From: Agromyces sp. 3263
GTDB taxonomy: Bacteria; Actinomycetota; Actinomycetes; Actinomycetales; Microbacteriaceae
Length of the DNA stretch: 64,000 nucleotides
Assembly (NCBI RefSeq): GCF_031456545.1
Contig: NZ_JAVDUV010000002.1
Location: 496,001 to 560,000, forward strand
Reading direction: 5' to 3'
In this document: positions 8,505 to 18,342 of the stretch, in pieces
Layout of the letters: every line of letters starts with the position of its first letter
Position numbering within the stretch: position 1 is the stretch's first letter
Notes under the pieces: generated by a model
What the model was told of the DNA's origin: nothing
What the model saw: the letters and a program-made list of their open reading frames with translations, nothing else
Databases searched by the model: none
Position numbers and translations under genes: made by a program

Positions 8505-9737
8505 GTGACCGATTCAGAGCAGCAACCGTGGGGCCGCGTCGACGAGACGGGCACCGTCTTCGTGCGCACCAGCGACGGTGAGCGAGAGGTCGGACAGTAC
8601 CCCGACGCGACACCCGAGGAGGCGCTCGCCTACTTCGAGCGCAAGTACGCCGATCTCGCCGGCCAGGTCGGACTGCTCGAGCAGCGGGTCCGGCGGGGCG
8701 CGCCTGCGGCCGACGTCGCCAAGGCGGTCACGAACCTCCGCAGCTCGGTCGCCGACGCCCATGCCGTCGGCGATCTCGAGTCCCTGTCGCGGCGACTCGA
8801 GGCGCTCTCGGGCACCACGAAGGAGCTGACCGAGCAGCAGCAGGCCGAGGCGAAGGCCGCGCTCGGCGAGGCGATCGCCGAGCGCACCCGCATCGTCGAG
8901 CAGGCCGAGGCGCTCGCCGCCCAGGATCCCGCGAAGACGCAGTGGAAGCAGGCGACCGCCGAGCTCGACGGGCTCTTCGCGAGCTGGCAGCGCCACCAGC
9001 AGGACGGACCCCGCCTGCCCAAGAACGAGGCGAACGAGCTGTGGAAGCGGTTCCGTGCCGCGCGCTCGATCATCGAGCAGCACCGCAAGGCGTTCTTCGC
9101 CGAGCTCGACGCCGCCCACCGCGATGTTCGCACGAGAAAGCAGCAGCTCATCGAGCGCGCAGAGGCACTGGCTCCGCGCGGGGCCGACGCCGTCGCCGAC
9201 TACCGTTCCCTCCTCGACGAGTGGAAGCTCGCCGGACGAGCGGGCAAGAAGGTCGACGACGCGCTCTGGGCCAAGTTCAAGGCCGCAGGCGACGTGCTCT
9301 TCCAGGCCAAGGCGGAGGTCGACGCCCAGGAGGACGAGTCCTACCGGGCGAACCTCACCGAGAAGCTGGCGCTCCTCGAGGAGGCCGAGAAGCTCCTCAC
9401 GGAGTCCGACCCCAAGGCCGCTCGCGCCGCCCTCAACCGCATCCAGCGCAGCTGGGATGACCTCGGCCGCGTGCCCCGCGACCAGGTGCGCCCCATCGAG
9501 GATCGGCTGCGCAAGGTCGAGAATCACGTGCGCTCCCTCGAGGACGAGCGCTGGCAGCGCGAGGACCCCGAGAAGAAGGCGCGCTCCGAGGGCATGCTGG
9601 GCCAGCTCCAGGACGCCATCGCGAAGCTCGAGGCCGAGCTCGCGGCAGCCGAGTCGGCCGGCGACGAGCGGGCGATCGCCTCGGCCAGGGAGGCACTCGA
9701 CGCCCGTCGCGCGTGGCTGAAGGCCGTCGGCGGCTGA
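8505..9737 (+). CDS. DUF349 domain-containing protein
   Basis: This 410-aa, almost entirely alpha-helical protein contains several DUF349 repeats, recognisable as W-K-x-A/F patterns such as LWKRFRAARSIIEQHRKAFF. The C-terminal quarter is strongly coiled-coil (Glu/Ala/Lys-rich). The GTG at 8505 has AGGGTGAGG just upstream; the open frame before it is not conserved in character. DUF349 proteins have no firmly assigned biochemical role that I can state. The gene is placed between the cyclophilin and rel, as in other actinobacteria, which hints at a link to stress response, but that is only context. Confidence 0.85.
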   Translation: MTDSEQQPWGRVDETGTVFVRTSDGEREVGQYPDATPEEALAYFERKYADLAGQVGLLEQRVRRGAPAADVAKAVTNLRSSVADAHAVGDLESLSRRLEALSGTTKELTEQQQAEAKAALGEAIAERTRIVEQAEALAAQDPAKTQWKQATAELDGLFASWQRHQQDGPRLPKNEANELWKRFRAARSIIEQHRKAFFAELDAAHRDVRTRKQQLIERAEALAPRGADAVADYRSLLDEWKLAGRAGKKVDDALWAKFKAAGDVLFQAKAEVDAQEDESYRANLTEKLALLEEAEKLLTESDPKAARAALNRIQRSWDDLGRVPRDQVRPIEDRLRKVENHVRSLEDERWQREDPEKKARSEGMLGQLQDAIAKLEAELAAAESAGDERAIASAREALDARRAWLKAVGG

Positions 9738-9757
9738 GCTGACCACCGAACGACTCG

Positions 9758-9788
9758 AACGCGCGTCCCCGATCGGGGCGCGCGTTCT
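9758..9788 (+). terminator. Hairpin terminator after the DUF349 gene
   Basis: A 15-bp inverted repeat with one bulged T and effectively no spare loop begins 20 nt after the DUF349 stop and ends in GTTCTCC. The arms are GAACGCGCG...CCCCGA and TCGGGGCGCGCGTTC. Confidence 0.6.
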
Positions 9789-9835
9789 CCACAGATGACG
9801 GTCCTGGTCGATCGCGCGGTGCCGGATGCCGCAGC

Positions 9836-10465
9836 ATGGGCGTCATGGCCAGGCTTCCCGCGGTGCTCGGCACCGATCATCTGCCCCTCGCCGAGCTGTG
9901 CGCCGCTCGGCTCGACGGCGAGCTGTTCGCGATCGACGACGGATGGGCACCGGTCGATGAGCCCGACCTGCCCGAGTTTCGAGCGGCCGCCCTCGCCTTG
10001 CGTGTTCCCCGTGCGCTGATCATCGAGCGCCTCTCAGCCGCCTGGGTCCACGGGGCCATCGACGTTCCGCCCTCGATCGCCCAGTTCTGCGTGCCCCTGA
10101 GCGCGCGCATCGCGGTGCTCGCCGAGCGACGGGCCACGGTCCGCGAGGTCCGCATCGACGACGGTGAGGTCATCCGACTCGGTGGCGTGCGGTGCACGTC
10201 GGTCGTGCGCACCGGCTTCGACCTGCTCCGCGACGCGGGCCTCGACGACGACGCGTCCGTCGAGGTCACCGCGGCCCTCTTCAAGACACGCCAGGCGCAA
10301 CTCGACGAGCTGGCCGCGAAGCTCCAGGCGGCGGTCCGGATGCCCTACCGCTCAGCCGCGCTGGGGCGTCTCGGCCGCGTCGAGGCCTGCCTTGCAGCGT
10401 CCGCTGCTGGCGTCCGACCGGTCTCAGCCGGTGCTCCGGTGGGTCAGCCGTCGCTCACGCGATAG
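9836..10465 (+). CDS. AbiEi-like / hypothetical DNA-associated protein
   Basis: This 209-aa protein is of uncertain function. The layout resembles actinobacterial AbiEi-type (type IV antitoxin-like) proteins: a short N-terminal helical part, then a segment RLSAAWVHGAI followed by an RxVRxxR-type strand pair. GGVRCTSVVRTGFDLLR comes next, then a C-terminal helical tail. I see no adjacent AbiEii nucleotidyltransferase toxin, so a functional toxin-antitoxin pair is not supported. The start could be ATG 9836 or ATG 9845. Its last 22 nt overlap the 3' end of rel on the other strand, so the two transcripts are convergent. Confidence 0.6.
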   Translation: MGVMARLPAVLGTDHLPLAELCAARLDGELFAIDDGWAPVDEPDLPEFRAAALALRVPRALIIERLSAAWVHGAIDVPPSIAQFCVPLSARIAVLAERRATVREVRIDDGEVIRLGGVRCTSVVRTGFDLLRDAGLDDDASVEVTAALFKTRQAQLDELAAKLQAAVRMPYRSAALGRLGRVEACLAASAAGVRPVSAGAPVGQPSLTR

Positions 10466-12696
10466 ACGTCGTACACGGCATCGATGCGACGGACCGCGTT
10501 GAGGACCCGGTCGAGGTGGGTCGTGTCACCCATCTCGAACACGAACCGGCTGAGCGCGAGCCGATCGGTCGAGGTGGACACGTTGGCCGACAGGATGTTC
10601 ACGTGGTGCTCGGAGAGCACACGGGTGACGTCCGACAGCAGGCCGGCCCGGTCGAGCGCCTCGATCTGGATCTGCACGAGGAAGAGGCTCTTGGAACTCG
10701 GCGCCCATTCCACGTCGATCATGCGCTCGGGCTCATTCATGAGGGACTGCACGTTGTGGCAGTTGGCCTGGTGCACCGAGACGCCCGAGCCGCGGGTGAT
10801 GAAGCCGACGATCTCGTCGCCCGGCACCGGCGTGCAGCAGCGCGCGAGCTTCACGAGGATGTCGGGCGCCCCGCGCACCAGCACGCCGGAGTCGGAGTTC
10901 CGCGGCAGTGGGCGCGACCGCACCGGGATGGGCAGGTCGGGCTCATCCCCCTCGTCGACGTCGCGCACGAGGGCGACGACCTTCTCGAGCACCGACTGCG
11001 TCGAGACGTGTCCCTCTCCGACCGCTGCGTACAGCGAGGAGACATCGTCGTACCGCAGCTGGGCGGCCACCTCGGCGAACGACTCCTGGCTCATGAGCTT
11101 CTGGAGCGGGAGGTTCTGCTTGCGCATCGCGCGGGCGATCGCGTCGCGGCCCTGCTCGATGGCCTCGTCGCGGCGCTCCTTGGTGAACCACTGGCGGATC
11201 TTGTTGCGGGCGCGAGGGCTCTTGACGAAGGTCAGCCAGTCCTTGCTCGGACCGGAGTCCGGGTTCTTCGACGTGAACACCTCGACGACGTCGCCGCTGG
11301 AGAGCTCGCTCTCGAGCGGCACGAGGCGGCCGTTGACCTTCGCGCCCATGGTGCGGTGCCCCACCTCGGTGTGCACCGCGTAGGCGAAGTCCACGGGGGT
11401 CGCACCCGACGGGAGCCCGATCACCCGACCCTTCGGCGTGAAGACGTAGACCTCCTTCGCGCCGATCTCGAAGCGGAGCGAGTCGAGGAACTCCCCCGGA
11501 TCGGCCGTCTCGGCCTGCCAGTCGGAGATGTGCGCGAGCCACGCCATGTCGGTGTCGTTGGCGTTCTGGGCGTCGGTGGTGCGCCCCGAGTTCATCCGCT
11601 CCTTGTACTTCCAGTGCGCCGCGACACCGTACTCCGCGCGCTGGTGCATGTCGTGGGTGCGGATCTGGATCTCGACCGCACGGCCCTTGGGACCGATGAC
11701 GGTCGTGTGCAGCGACTGGTAGAGGTTGAACTTGGGCGTGGCGATGTAGTCCTTGAACCGGCCGGGCAGCGGCGTCCACCGAGCGTGGATGGAGCCCAGG
11801 ACCGCATAGCAGTCGCGCACCGAGTTCACGAGCACCCGGATGCCGACGAGGTCGTAGATCTCATCGAAGTCGCGTCCGCGCACGATCATCTTCTGGTAGA
11901 TCGAGTAGTACTGCTTGGGCCGGCCCATGACCTTGCCGCGGATCTTGGAGGCCTTGAGGTCTTCGCCGACGAGGTCGATGACGTTCTGCACGAACTCCTC
12001 GCGCTGCGGAGTGCGCTGGCGCACGAGGCTCTCGATCTCGGCGTAGAGCTTCGGGTAGAGCACGGCGAACGAGAGGTCCTCGAGCTCCCACTTGATCGCC
12101 TGGATGCCGAGCCGATGTGCCAACGGCGCGTAGATCTCGAGCGTCTCGGTGGCCTTGCGCGCGGCGGACGCGGCCGGCACGAACCCCCACGTGCGGGCGT
12201 TGTGGAGCCGGTCGGCCAGCTTGATGATGAGGACCCGGATGTCCTTCGACATCGCGACGATCATCTTGCGAACGGTCTCGGCCTGGGTCGAGTCGCCGTA
12301 CTTGACCTTGTCGAGCTTGGTGACCCCGTCGACGAGCATCGCGATCTCGTCACCGAAGTCGGCGCGGACCTGGTCGAGCGTGTACGCCGTGTCTTCGACC
12401 GTGTCGTGCAGCAGTGCCGCGGCGACCGTCTTCGAGCCGATGCCGAGGTCGGCGAGGATCTGCGCGACCGCGATCGGATGGGTGATGTACGGCTCGCCGC
12501 TCTTGCGCTTCTGCCCCTCGTGGGCGCGCTCGGCGACGGTGTACGCCCGCTCGATCAGGCCCAGATCAGCCTTCGGATGGTGCATCCGCACCGTGCGCAT
12601 GAGGGTCTCGACCGCACCCGACGGCTGCGCCTTCGAGAAGATCCGAGGAACCAGGCGGCGCAGCGAAGCGGTCGAGTTGACTCCCGCTTCGGTCAT
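10444..12696 (-). CDS. rel: Bifunctional (p)ppGpp synthetase/hydrolase
   Basis: This long RSH enzyme makes and degrades the stringent-response alarmone. The ATG at 12696 follows GGAGGT by 6 nt and gives 750 aa; the in-frame TTG upstream would include the ribosome site and was rejected. The HD hydrolase domain is intact (H73, H97-D98, E101-D102 in ALLHDTVEDT). The synthetase domain follows (YYSIYQKM, IYDLVGIRVLV at about 264-290), then TGS (about 415-450) and a C-terminal ACT domain. Both activities are therefore expected. It ends the yebC-ruv-sec-rel gene order common to actinobacteria, 71 nt after secF on the same strand; a separate promoter is possible. Confidence 0.96.
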   Translation of the reverse strand: MTEAGVNSTASLRRLVPRIFSKAQPSGAVETLMRTVRMHHPKADLGLIERAYTVAERAHEGQKRKSGEPYITHPIAVAQILADLGIGSKTVAAALLHDTVEDTAYTLDQVRADFGDEIAMLVDGVTKLDKVKYGDSTQAETVRKMIVAMSKDIRVLIIKLADRLHNARTWGFVPAASAARKATETLEIYAPLAHRLGIQAIKWELEDLSFAVLYPKLYAEIESLVRQRTPQREEFVQNVIDLVGEDLKASKIRGKVMGRPKQYYSIYQKMIVRGRDFDEIYDLVGIRVLVNSVRDCYAVLGSIHARWTPLPGRFKDYIATPKFNLYQSLHTTVIGPKGRAVEIQIRTHDMHQRAEYGVAAHWKYKERMNSGRTTDAQNANDTDMAWLAHISDWQAETADPGEFLDSLRFEIGAKEVYVFTPKGRVIGLPSGATPVDFAYAVHTEVGHRTMGAKVNGRLVPLESELSSGDVVEVFTSKNPDSGPSKDWLTFVKSPRARNKIRQWFTKERRDEAIEQGRDAIARAMRKQNLPLQKLMSQESFAEVAAQLRYDDVSSLYAAVGEGHVSTQSVLEKVVALVRDVDEGDEPDLPIPVRSRPLPRNSDSGVLVRGAPDILVKLARCCTPVPGDEIVGFITRGSGVSVHQANCHNVQSLMNEPERMIDVEWAPSSKSLFLVQIQIEALDRAGLLSDVTRVLSEHHVNILSANVSTSTDRLALSRFVFEMGDTTHLDRVLNAVRRIDAVYDVYRVSDG

Positions 12697-12767
12697 GCGC
12701 GCACCTCCAGAACTCAATTATCGCCGCTCCGCGAGGTCTTCCGTGCCACTCTCGCCTGAGGCGAACG

Positions 12768-13787
12768 TCAGGCCGTGGGCAGCGCCTCGGCGTCGCGGAC
12801 GACGGCCGCTGCGCGCTCGCGCTCCTTCAGCACCTTCTGGTCGTGTCGGCGGATCGCCGGCTCGCCCTCGCGCAGCTGCGAATACAGCGGCGCGGCGATG
12901 AACACGGTCGACCAGGTGCCGACGAGGATGCCGATGAGCAGGGCGAGCGAGATGTCACGCAGGGTGTCCGCACCGAGCACGCCGGCGCCGATGAAGAGGA
13001 TCGCCGCGACCGGAAGCGCGGCCACCACGCTCGTGTTGATCGAGCGCACCAGGGTCTGGTTCACCGCGAGGTTCACCGACTCCGCGAACGTGCGACGGGA
13101 CTCCTGTCCGTCTTCGGTCGTGTTCTCGCGGATCTTGTCGAACACCACGACGGTGTCGTACAGCGAGTAGCTCAGGATCGTCAGGATGCCGATGGTGGCC
13201 GCCGGGCTGATCTCGAAGCCGACCGCCGCATAGAGCCCGACGGTGACGATGAGGTCGCCGATCAGGGCGAGGATGGCCGCGAGCGACATCTTCCAGGTGC
13301 GGAAGTACAGGGCCATGATGATGCCGGCGAGGAGCAGGAACGCGCCGAGGCCGAGGAGCGCCTGCCGCGTGACATCCGCACCCCAGCTCGGACCGATGAA
13401 CGACGACGTCACCTCGGACACCGGGACGTCGTAGGCCTCGGCCAGGGCGTTGGCGACGGCGAGCGAGTCGGCCTGCTCGAGCTGGTCGGTCTGGACGCGC
13501 ACGCCCGTGCCGCCGACGATCGTCACATGCGCATCGGCGTCGGGGACGACGGAAGCCACGGCATCGATGGCCGGCTGCGGCTCGGCGTTCTCGATGCCGG
13601 CGATCTGGAACTGCGATCCGCCGCGGAACTCGATGCTGAAGTTGACGCCGCGGAGCACCGGGATCAGCACCGTGAGGATGATCAGCACGCCGGCGATGGC
13701 GTACCACTTCTTGCGACCGCCGACGAAGTTGAACGAGCGCTTGCCCGTGTAGAGGTCATTGCCGAATGTGGTGAGCCGGTTGGCCAT
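12768..13787 (-). CDS. secF: Protein translocase subunit SecF
   Basis: SecF pairs with SecD to use the proton gradient for late steps of Sec translocation. The 339-aa product starts MANRLTTFGNDLYTGKRSFNF and carries six predicted membrane helices. The large periplasmic-side loop includes VNFSIEFRGGSQF, and the conserved TM4 motif includes SYSLYDTVVVFDKIREN. Its ATG overlaps the secD stop by one base (TGATG). The C-terminal basic/Glu-rich tail ends near QKVLKERERAAA. The open frame upstream of 13787 is the secD gene read in another frame. Confidence 0.95.
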   Translation of the reverse strand: MANRLTTFGNDLYTGKRSFNFVGGRKKWYAIAGVLIILTVLIPVLRGVNFSIEFRGGSQFQIAGIENAEPQPAIDAVASVVPDADAHVTIVGGTGVRVQTDQLEQADSLAVANALAEAYDVPVSEVTSSFIGPSWGADVTRQALLGLGAFLLLAGIIMALYFRTWKMSLAAILALIGDLIVTVGLYAAVGFEISPAATIGILTILSYSLYDTVVVFDKIRENTTEDGQESRRTFAESVNLAVNQTLVRSINTSVVAALPVAAILFIGAGVLGADTLRDISLALLIGILVGTWSTVFIAAPLYSQLREGEPAIRRHDQKVLKERERAAAVVRDAEALPTA

Positions 13788-15520
13788 CAGGACTCCTTGC
13801 CTTCGCTCGAGCCGCTGCCGACGCCTGCGGTGGCCTTGCGTTCTGCGATGGTCTGGCGCTTCTGCGCCTCTCGTGCGCTCGAGGCGACCTTGCCCGCGGG
13901 CACGGCGACGGGCTTGCGGAACTCCGCACGGCCCCGGTAGACCGCCCCGAGCGCGTTCGGGTCGAGGCCCGACCACGGATTGCCGCTGGAGAAGAACCGG
14001 GTCTGCGCGAGCAGCTGCAGCATCGGGTGGGTGAACAGGATCACGACCAGGACGTCGATGATCGTCGTGAGGCCGAGGGTGTAGGCGAAGCCCTTCACGC
14101 TGCCGACGGCGAGGACGAACAGCACCACGGCCGCGAGCAGGTTGACGCCCTTCGACGCGAGGATCGTGCGGAAGGCGCGCTTCCAGCCCGCCTCGACGGC
14201 GCCGACGAGCGGGCGGCCGTCGCGCAATTCGTCGCGGACGCGTTCGAAGTACACGATGAACGAGTCCGCCGTGAATCCGATCGCGACGATGAGGCCCGCG
14301 ATGCCCGCGAGCGAGAGGCGGTACCCCTCACGCCACGACAGGATCGTGATCGCCAGGTAGGTGATCAGGCCGACGATCGCCAGGGACGCGATGGTCACCG
14401 AGCCGAGCGCCCGGTACTGGAACAGCGTGTAGATGACGACCAGGATGAGGCCGATGAGCCCCGCGATGAGACCCGACTGCAGCTGCGAGGTGCCGAGCGT
14501 CGCCGAGATCGTGTCGGAGGACTGCACGGTGAAGCTCAGCGGCAGGGCGCCGAACTTCAGCTGGTCGGCGAGCGACTTGGACGACTCCTGCGTGAAGCTC
14601 CCCGTGATCTGCGGGCGACCATCGGTGATGGCGCCGTTCATCTGGGGAGCCGTGAGCACGGCGCCGTCGAGGACGAACGCGAACTGGTCGCGCGGCGACT
14701 GACCCTGCAGCCCGAAGAGACGGGTGCTGACCGCGCCGAAGTCCTCGGTGCCCTTCTGGTCGAACTGGATGTTCACCGCCCACTGGCCGGTGCTGGCACC
14801 AGTCTGCGTGGTGACCATGCCGTTGGTCGCGTTGACGATGTTCTCGCCACTCGCCTCGACCGGACCGAGCAGGTACTTCGCCGTTCGGCTGACGTCGCAG
14901 GTGACGAGCGGTTCGTCGGCCGGAGCGACGTTCGCCGCGGCGTCGTCGAGGCTCGAGCAGTCGAAGTTGTCGAACTGGTCCTGGAGCGCCGGGGTGACCC
15001 ACGCCGGGTCGCTGCCGTCCGTCGGCTCGGTGGTAGGGGTGGACTCGAGCTCCTCGGCCGGTTCGGTCGGGGCCGGGGACTCGGTCGAGTCGATCGCCTG
15101 GTCCGTGGCGGCATCCGCGAGCAGCACGGCGCGCAGCTCGAGCTTGGCCGAGGACTCGATGCGGTCGCGGGTCTGCTCGTCGAGCTCACCCGGGATGCGG
15201 ACGACGACGTTCGACCCCTCGGTGTTGATCTCGGCCTCGGCGACACCCGACGCGTCGACACGCTGGCGGATGATCGAGACCGCTTGGTCGAGCTGCTCCT
15301 GCGAGACGGAGGCGCCCGACTCGACCTTGGGCTCGAGGATGATCTGCGTGCCGCCCTCGAGGTCGAGCGCGAGCTTGGGGGTCCAGGACCCTCCGCCCCA
15401 CATCACGCCGGCCGCGTTGATCGCGAACAGCCCGACGATGATCACGCCGAGCCAGGTGAGCGATCTCCAGGCCTTGCGAACGGGGGTCGGCCGGGATGAC
15501 CGCTTGGATGGTGCAGCCAC
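13787..15520 (-). CDS. secD: Protein translocase subunit SecD
   Basis: The SecD half of the SecDF translocation motor. The 577-aa protein has a TM helix near residues 19-40, then LDLEGGTQIIL and a P1 domain. The P1 domain holds an actinobacterial Thr/Glu/Pro-rich insertion at roughly residues 145-175 (TESPAPTEPAEELES). Five further TM helices follow, with GFTADSFIVYFERVRDE at TM4. A GTG start at 15520 is used, with only a weak purine-rich ribosome site. It is flanked by yajC upstream and secF downstream, the canonical yajC-secD-secF set. Confidence 0.95.
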   Translation of the reverse strand: MAAPSKRSSRPTPVRKAWRSLTWLGVIIVGLFAINAAGVMWGGGSWTPKLALDLEGGTQIILEPKVESGASVSQEQLDQAVSIIRQRVDASGVAEAEINTEGSNVVVRIPGELDEQTRDRIESSAKLELRAVLLADAATDQAIDSTESPAPTEPAEELESTPTTEPTDGSDPAWVTPALQDQFDNFDCSSLDDAAANVAPADEPLVTCDVSRTAKYLLGPVEASGENIVNATNGMVTTQTGASTGQWAVNIQFDQKGTEDFGAVSTRLFGLQGQSPRDQFAFVLDGAVLTAPQMNGAITDGRPQITGSFTQESSKSLADQLKFGALPLSFTVQSSDTISATLGTSQLQSGLIAGLIGLILVVIYTLFQYRALGSVTIASLAIVGLITYLAITILSWREGYRLSLAGIAGLIVAIGFTADSFIVYFERVRDELRDGRPLVGAVEAGWKRAFRTILASKGVNLLAAVVLFVLAVGSVKGFAYTLGLTTIIDVLVVILFTHPMLQLLAQTRFFSSGNPWSGLDPNALGAVYRGRAEFRKPVAVPAGKVASSAREAQKRQTIAERKATAGVGSGSSEGKES

Positions 15521-15583
15521 AGGTTCTGCTTTCTCTGCAAGAGCCCGCGCGACAGCGCGCGGACCGAGCTTGGTTCGGGAGTC

Positions 15584-15970
15584 TTAGTCGTCCGACTTCT
15601 TGGTGTCGGGCGTCTCGTCGGTGGTCACGTCGTCGACGCGCTCACCGAACTCCGGCTGGCCCTCGAGTCCGGAGCCGCCGACCTCGGTGACGGGAGCGAC
15701 CGCTGCCGGCTCGACGACGCGGGCGATCGTCTGGCGGTGGACGGTCAGCACGGTGCCGGGCGAGGTCTCGAGGAGGACCTGGTTCTCGTCTTCGTCGATC
15801 GAGAGGATGGTGCCGTAGACGCCGAAGTTGGTCATCACCTTCGCGCCCGCCGTGACCTTCGACTGCAGCTCCCGCGCATCGGCCTGCCGCTTGCGCGAGT
15901 TGCGGAACATGAAGAAGATCAGCACCGCCAGGACGGCGAGCATGATGATAGTGAACGGATCGAACGTCAT
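15584..15970 (-). CDS. yajC: Preprotein translocase subunit YajC
   Basis: YajC is an accessory membrane subunit of the SecDF complex. The 128-aa product has a single TM helix at about 5-22 (PFTIIMLAVLAVLIFFMF) followed by the YajC core (MTNFGVYGTILSIDED). An extended acidic C-terminal tail of about 40 residues ends TKKSDD; the tail is longer than in proteobacterial YajC. It lies 63 nt upstream of secD and 72 nt downstream of ruvB. Confidence 0.93.
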   Translation of the reverse strand: MTFDPFTIIMLAVLAVLIFFMFRNSRKRQADARELQSKVTAGAKVMTNFGVYGTILSIDEDENQVLLETSPGTVLTVHRQTIARVVEPAAVAPVTEVGGSGLEGQPEFGERVDDVTTDETPDTKKSDD

Positions 15971-16042
15971 GAGGGGAGGGAACCTTCCGGTGTGCGGCGG
16001 GCCGCACGGAGTCGACGGCGTTGAGGACCAAGCCTCAAAGGA

Positions 16043-17110
16043 TTATAGGTCATCGATCGGGAGGGTGGCTGCGCCCTGGGGAGCGCCCGGTGCCAGCCCG
16101 AAATGCCGCCACGCCGATGGGGTCGCGACCCGGCCGCGCGGCGTACGTGTGATGAGCCCGATGCGCACCAGGAACGGCTCCACCACGGCCTCGATCGTCT
16201 CGGACTCCTCGCCCACCGAGACGGCGAGCGTGTTGAGTCCGACGGGCCCACCGCCGAACCGCGTCAGGATGATCATCATGACCGCGCGGTCGAGACGGTC
16301 GAGGCCGAGTGCGTCGACGTCGTAGAGGTCGAGGGCGGCGCGCACCGCCGTGACGTCCGCGTCGCCGCCATGCACGAGCGCGAAGTCGCGGACGCGGCGC
16401 AGCAGGCGGTTGGCGATGCGAGGGGTGCCGCGGCACCGGCCCGCGATCTCGGCGATCGCCTCGCGGTCGATCGCCAGGCCGAGCAGCGACGCGGCTCGGG
16501 CGAGCACCTGCTCGAGCTCGGCCTCGTCGTAGAACTCCAGGTGCGCCGTGAACCCGAAGCGGTCGCGCAGCGGGTTGGGCAGGAGGCCCGCCCGCGTGGT
16601 CGCACCGACGAGCGTGAAGGGCGCGAGGTCGAGCGGAACCGACGTGGCACCGGCTCCCTTGCCGACCATGATGTCGATGCGGAAGTCCTCCATGGCGAGG
16701 TAGAGCATCTCCTCGGCCGAACGCGCCATGCGGTGGATCTCGTCGATGAAGAGCACCTCGCCCGGCACCAGCGAGCTCAAGATGGCCGCGAGGTCGCCGG
16801 CGTGCTGGATGGCGGGGCCGCTCGACATGCGCAGTGGCCGCCCACCCTCGTGGGCGACGATCATGGCGAGCGTCGTCTTGCCGAGCCCCGGAGGCCCGGC
16901 GAGCAGGATGTGATCGGGCGTGCGCTGCTGCAGGGTGGCCGCGGTCAGGAGGAGCTGGAGCTGGCCCCGCACGCGCGTCTGGCCCACGAACTCGGCGAGG
17001 CTCCGGGGACGCAGGGCGCCCTCGAAGGCGAGCTCGGCCTCGGACGCGAGGACCGGGTCGGTCAGGTCGACTCCGACGAGGTCGCCGTCGTCGACGCCGT
17101 TCGCGGTCAC
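16043..17110 (-). CDS. ruvB: Holliday junction branch-migration helicase RuvB
   Basis: This 355-aa AAA+ motor drives branch migration with RuvA. Walker A is GPPGLGKTT (72-80), followed by Walker [10 protein letters not shown], the sensor [11 protein letters not shown] and a C-terminal winged helix. The start is GTG at 17110 and overlaps the ruvA stop by 4 nt (GTGA). The first 25 residues are an actinobacterial acidic extension. It is the last ruv gene of the yebC-ruvCAB unit. Repair operons of this type are often SOS-induced, but no LexA box is seen upstream of yebC or ruvC. Confidence 0.97.
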   Translation of the reverse strand: MTANGVDDGDLVGVDLTDPVLASEAELAFEGALRPRSLAEFVGQTRVRGQLQLLLTAATLQQRTPDHILLAGPPGLGKTTLAMIVAHEGGRPLRMSSGPAIQHAGDLAAILSSLVPGEVLFIDEIHRMARSAEEMLYLAMEDFRIDIMVGKGAGATSVPLDLAPFTLVGATTRAGLLPNPLRDRFGFTAHLEFYDEAELEQVLARAASLLGLAIDREAIAEIAGRCRGTPRIANRLLRRVRDFALVHGGDADVTAVRAALDLYDVDALGLDRLDRAVMMIILTRFGGGPVGLNTLAVSVGEESETIEAVVEPFLVRIGLITRTPRGRVATPSAWRHFGLAPGAPQGAATLPIDDL

Positions 17111-17727
17111 CGCGCCCGTCCCGCGTGCTGCGCCGGGCCGAGCCGAGCGAGGGTGAGGCGGAGCACGGACGGGACGGAGCCGGCCTCGGCCTCGGATGCC
17201 GTGGCCATCGTCTCGTCGACCGCCTCGGCGGCGACCCGCTCGGACCAGCCGAGCCCGGTCAGCGCGGCGAGCACGCTCTCGGCGACCCCGCCGGTGACGA
17301 CGGGCGCCGCGGAAGGCCCGGAGGGCCGTGCCACGAGCTTGCCGGCGAGGGAGAGCGTGATGAGCTTCGCCGTCTTCGGGCCGATGCCGCTGACCTTGCG
17401 GAAGACGGCGTCGTCGTCGCCCTGCACCGCCGCGGCCACCTGGTCGGGTGAGAGGGCGGAGAGCACGCCGAGGGCCGACTTCGGGCCGACGCCCGTGACA
17501 CCGAGCAGCAGCTCGAACACGTCGAGTTCGTCGCGGGAGGCGAACCCGAAGAGGGTCAGCGCGTCCTCCCGCACCACGAGGCTCGTGTGCACCGAGGCCT
17601 CATGCCCCTCGCGGCAGGCGAGGGCGAACGCGGGCGTCGTGTTGACGTGGAATCCGACCCCGCCGACCTCGATCACGACCGAACTGCCGGCCGCCGTCAG
17701 GACGGGGCCGCGGAGAGAGGAGATCAC
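17107..17727 (-). CDS. ruvA: Holliday junction branch-migration subunit RuvA
   Basis: RuvA binds four-way junctions and loads RuvB. The 206-aa product begins ISSLRGPV after a GTG start and has the OB-fold N-terminal domain, then helix-hairpin-helix motifs ([22 protein letters not shown]). An Ala/Pro linker leads to the C-terminal RuvB-binding domain ([15 protein letters not shown]). It overlaps ruvC upstream and ruvB downstream by GTGA, so the three are translationally coupled. Confidence 0.96.
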   Translation of the reverse strand: MISSLRGPVLTAAGSSVVIEVGGVGFHVNTTPAFALACREGHEASVHTSLVVREDALTLFGFASRDELDVFELLLGVTGVGPKSALGVLSALSPDQVAAAVQGDDDAVFRKVSGIGPKTAKLITLSLAGKLVARPSGPSAAPVVTGGVAESVLAALTGLGWSERVAAEAVDETMATASEAEAGSVPSVLRLTLARLGPAQHAGRAR

Positions 17728-18332
17728 TCCTTCACCCTACGGGCCGCCCCCGACACCGCGGCGGAACGCTCGGCGGCGATCCATGCCCGCTGGGCCGGAG
17801 TGAGCGTCGTGCCCGGAGCGGGCGGCGCGGCGGCGTCCAGCACGGCCGCGCCCGCGACTCCACCGGTGCGCCAGGCGTGGCAGATCGCGAGGGCCAGCGC
17901 GTCCGCGGCATCCGCCGGCTTCGGGACCTCGTCGAGTCCGAGGATGCGGGCCACCATGGCGCCGACCTGCGCCTTGTCGGCGCGGCCGTAGCCCGTGATG
18001 GCGGCCTTGACCTCGCTCGGCGTGTGCAGCGCCACGGGCAACGCCCGCCGGGCCGCGATCAGCATCGCCACGCCGGAGATCTGCGCGGTGCCCATGATCG
18101 TCGACACGTCGCTGCGTGCGAACACGCGCTCGAGCGCGACGGCCTGCGGCCGGTGCTCCTCGAGGATCGCCTCGAGGCCGTCGGCGATGCGGGCGAGGCG
18201 CCTCGGGGTGTCGAGGTCGGCCGGCGAACGCAGCACGACCACGTCGACGAGTCGTGCGGTGCGGTTGGGCTCGACGTCGACCACGCCCACGCCGCAGCGC
18301 GTGAGGCCCGGGTCGATGCCCAGCACGCGCAC
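17724..18332 (-). CDS. ruvC: Crossover junction endodeoxyribonuclease RuvC
   Basis: This nuclease cuts Holliday junctions after RuvAB migration. The GTG at 18332 gives 202 aa starting [14 protein letters not shown], with the catalytic Asp7. ALERVF and [15 protein letters not shown], carrying further acidic and DNA-contacting residues, follow. The C-terminal tail (about 30 residues after the core) is slightly longer than in E. coli. The ribosome site is weak, consistent with coupling to yebC, which ends 10 nt upstream. An open frame extends further 5' but lies inside yebC. Confidence 0.95.
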   Translation of the reverse strand: MRVLGIDPGLTRCGVGVVDVEPNRTARLVDVVVLRSPADLDTPRRLARIADGLEAILEEHRPQAVALERVFARSDVSTIMGTAQISGVAMLIAARRALPVALHTPSEVKAAITGYGRADKAQVGAMVARILGLDEVPKPADAADALALAICHAWRTGGVAGAAVLDAAAPPAPGTTLTPAQRAWIAAERSAAVSGAARRVKE

Positions 18333-18342
18333 GGCGATCGGC

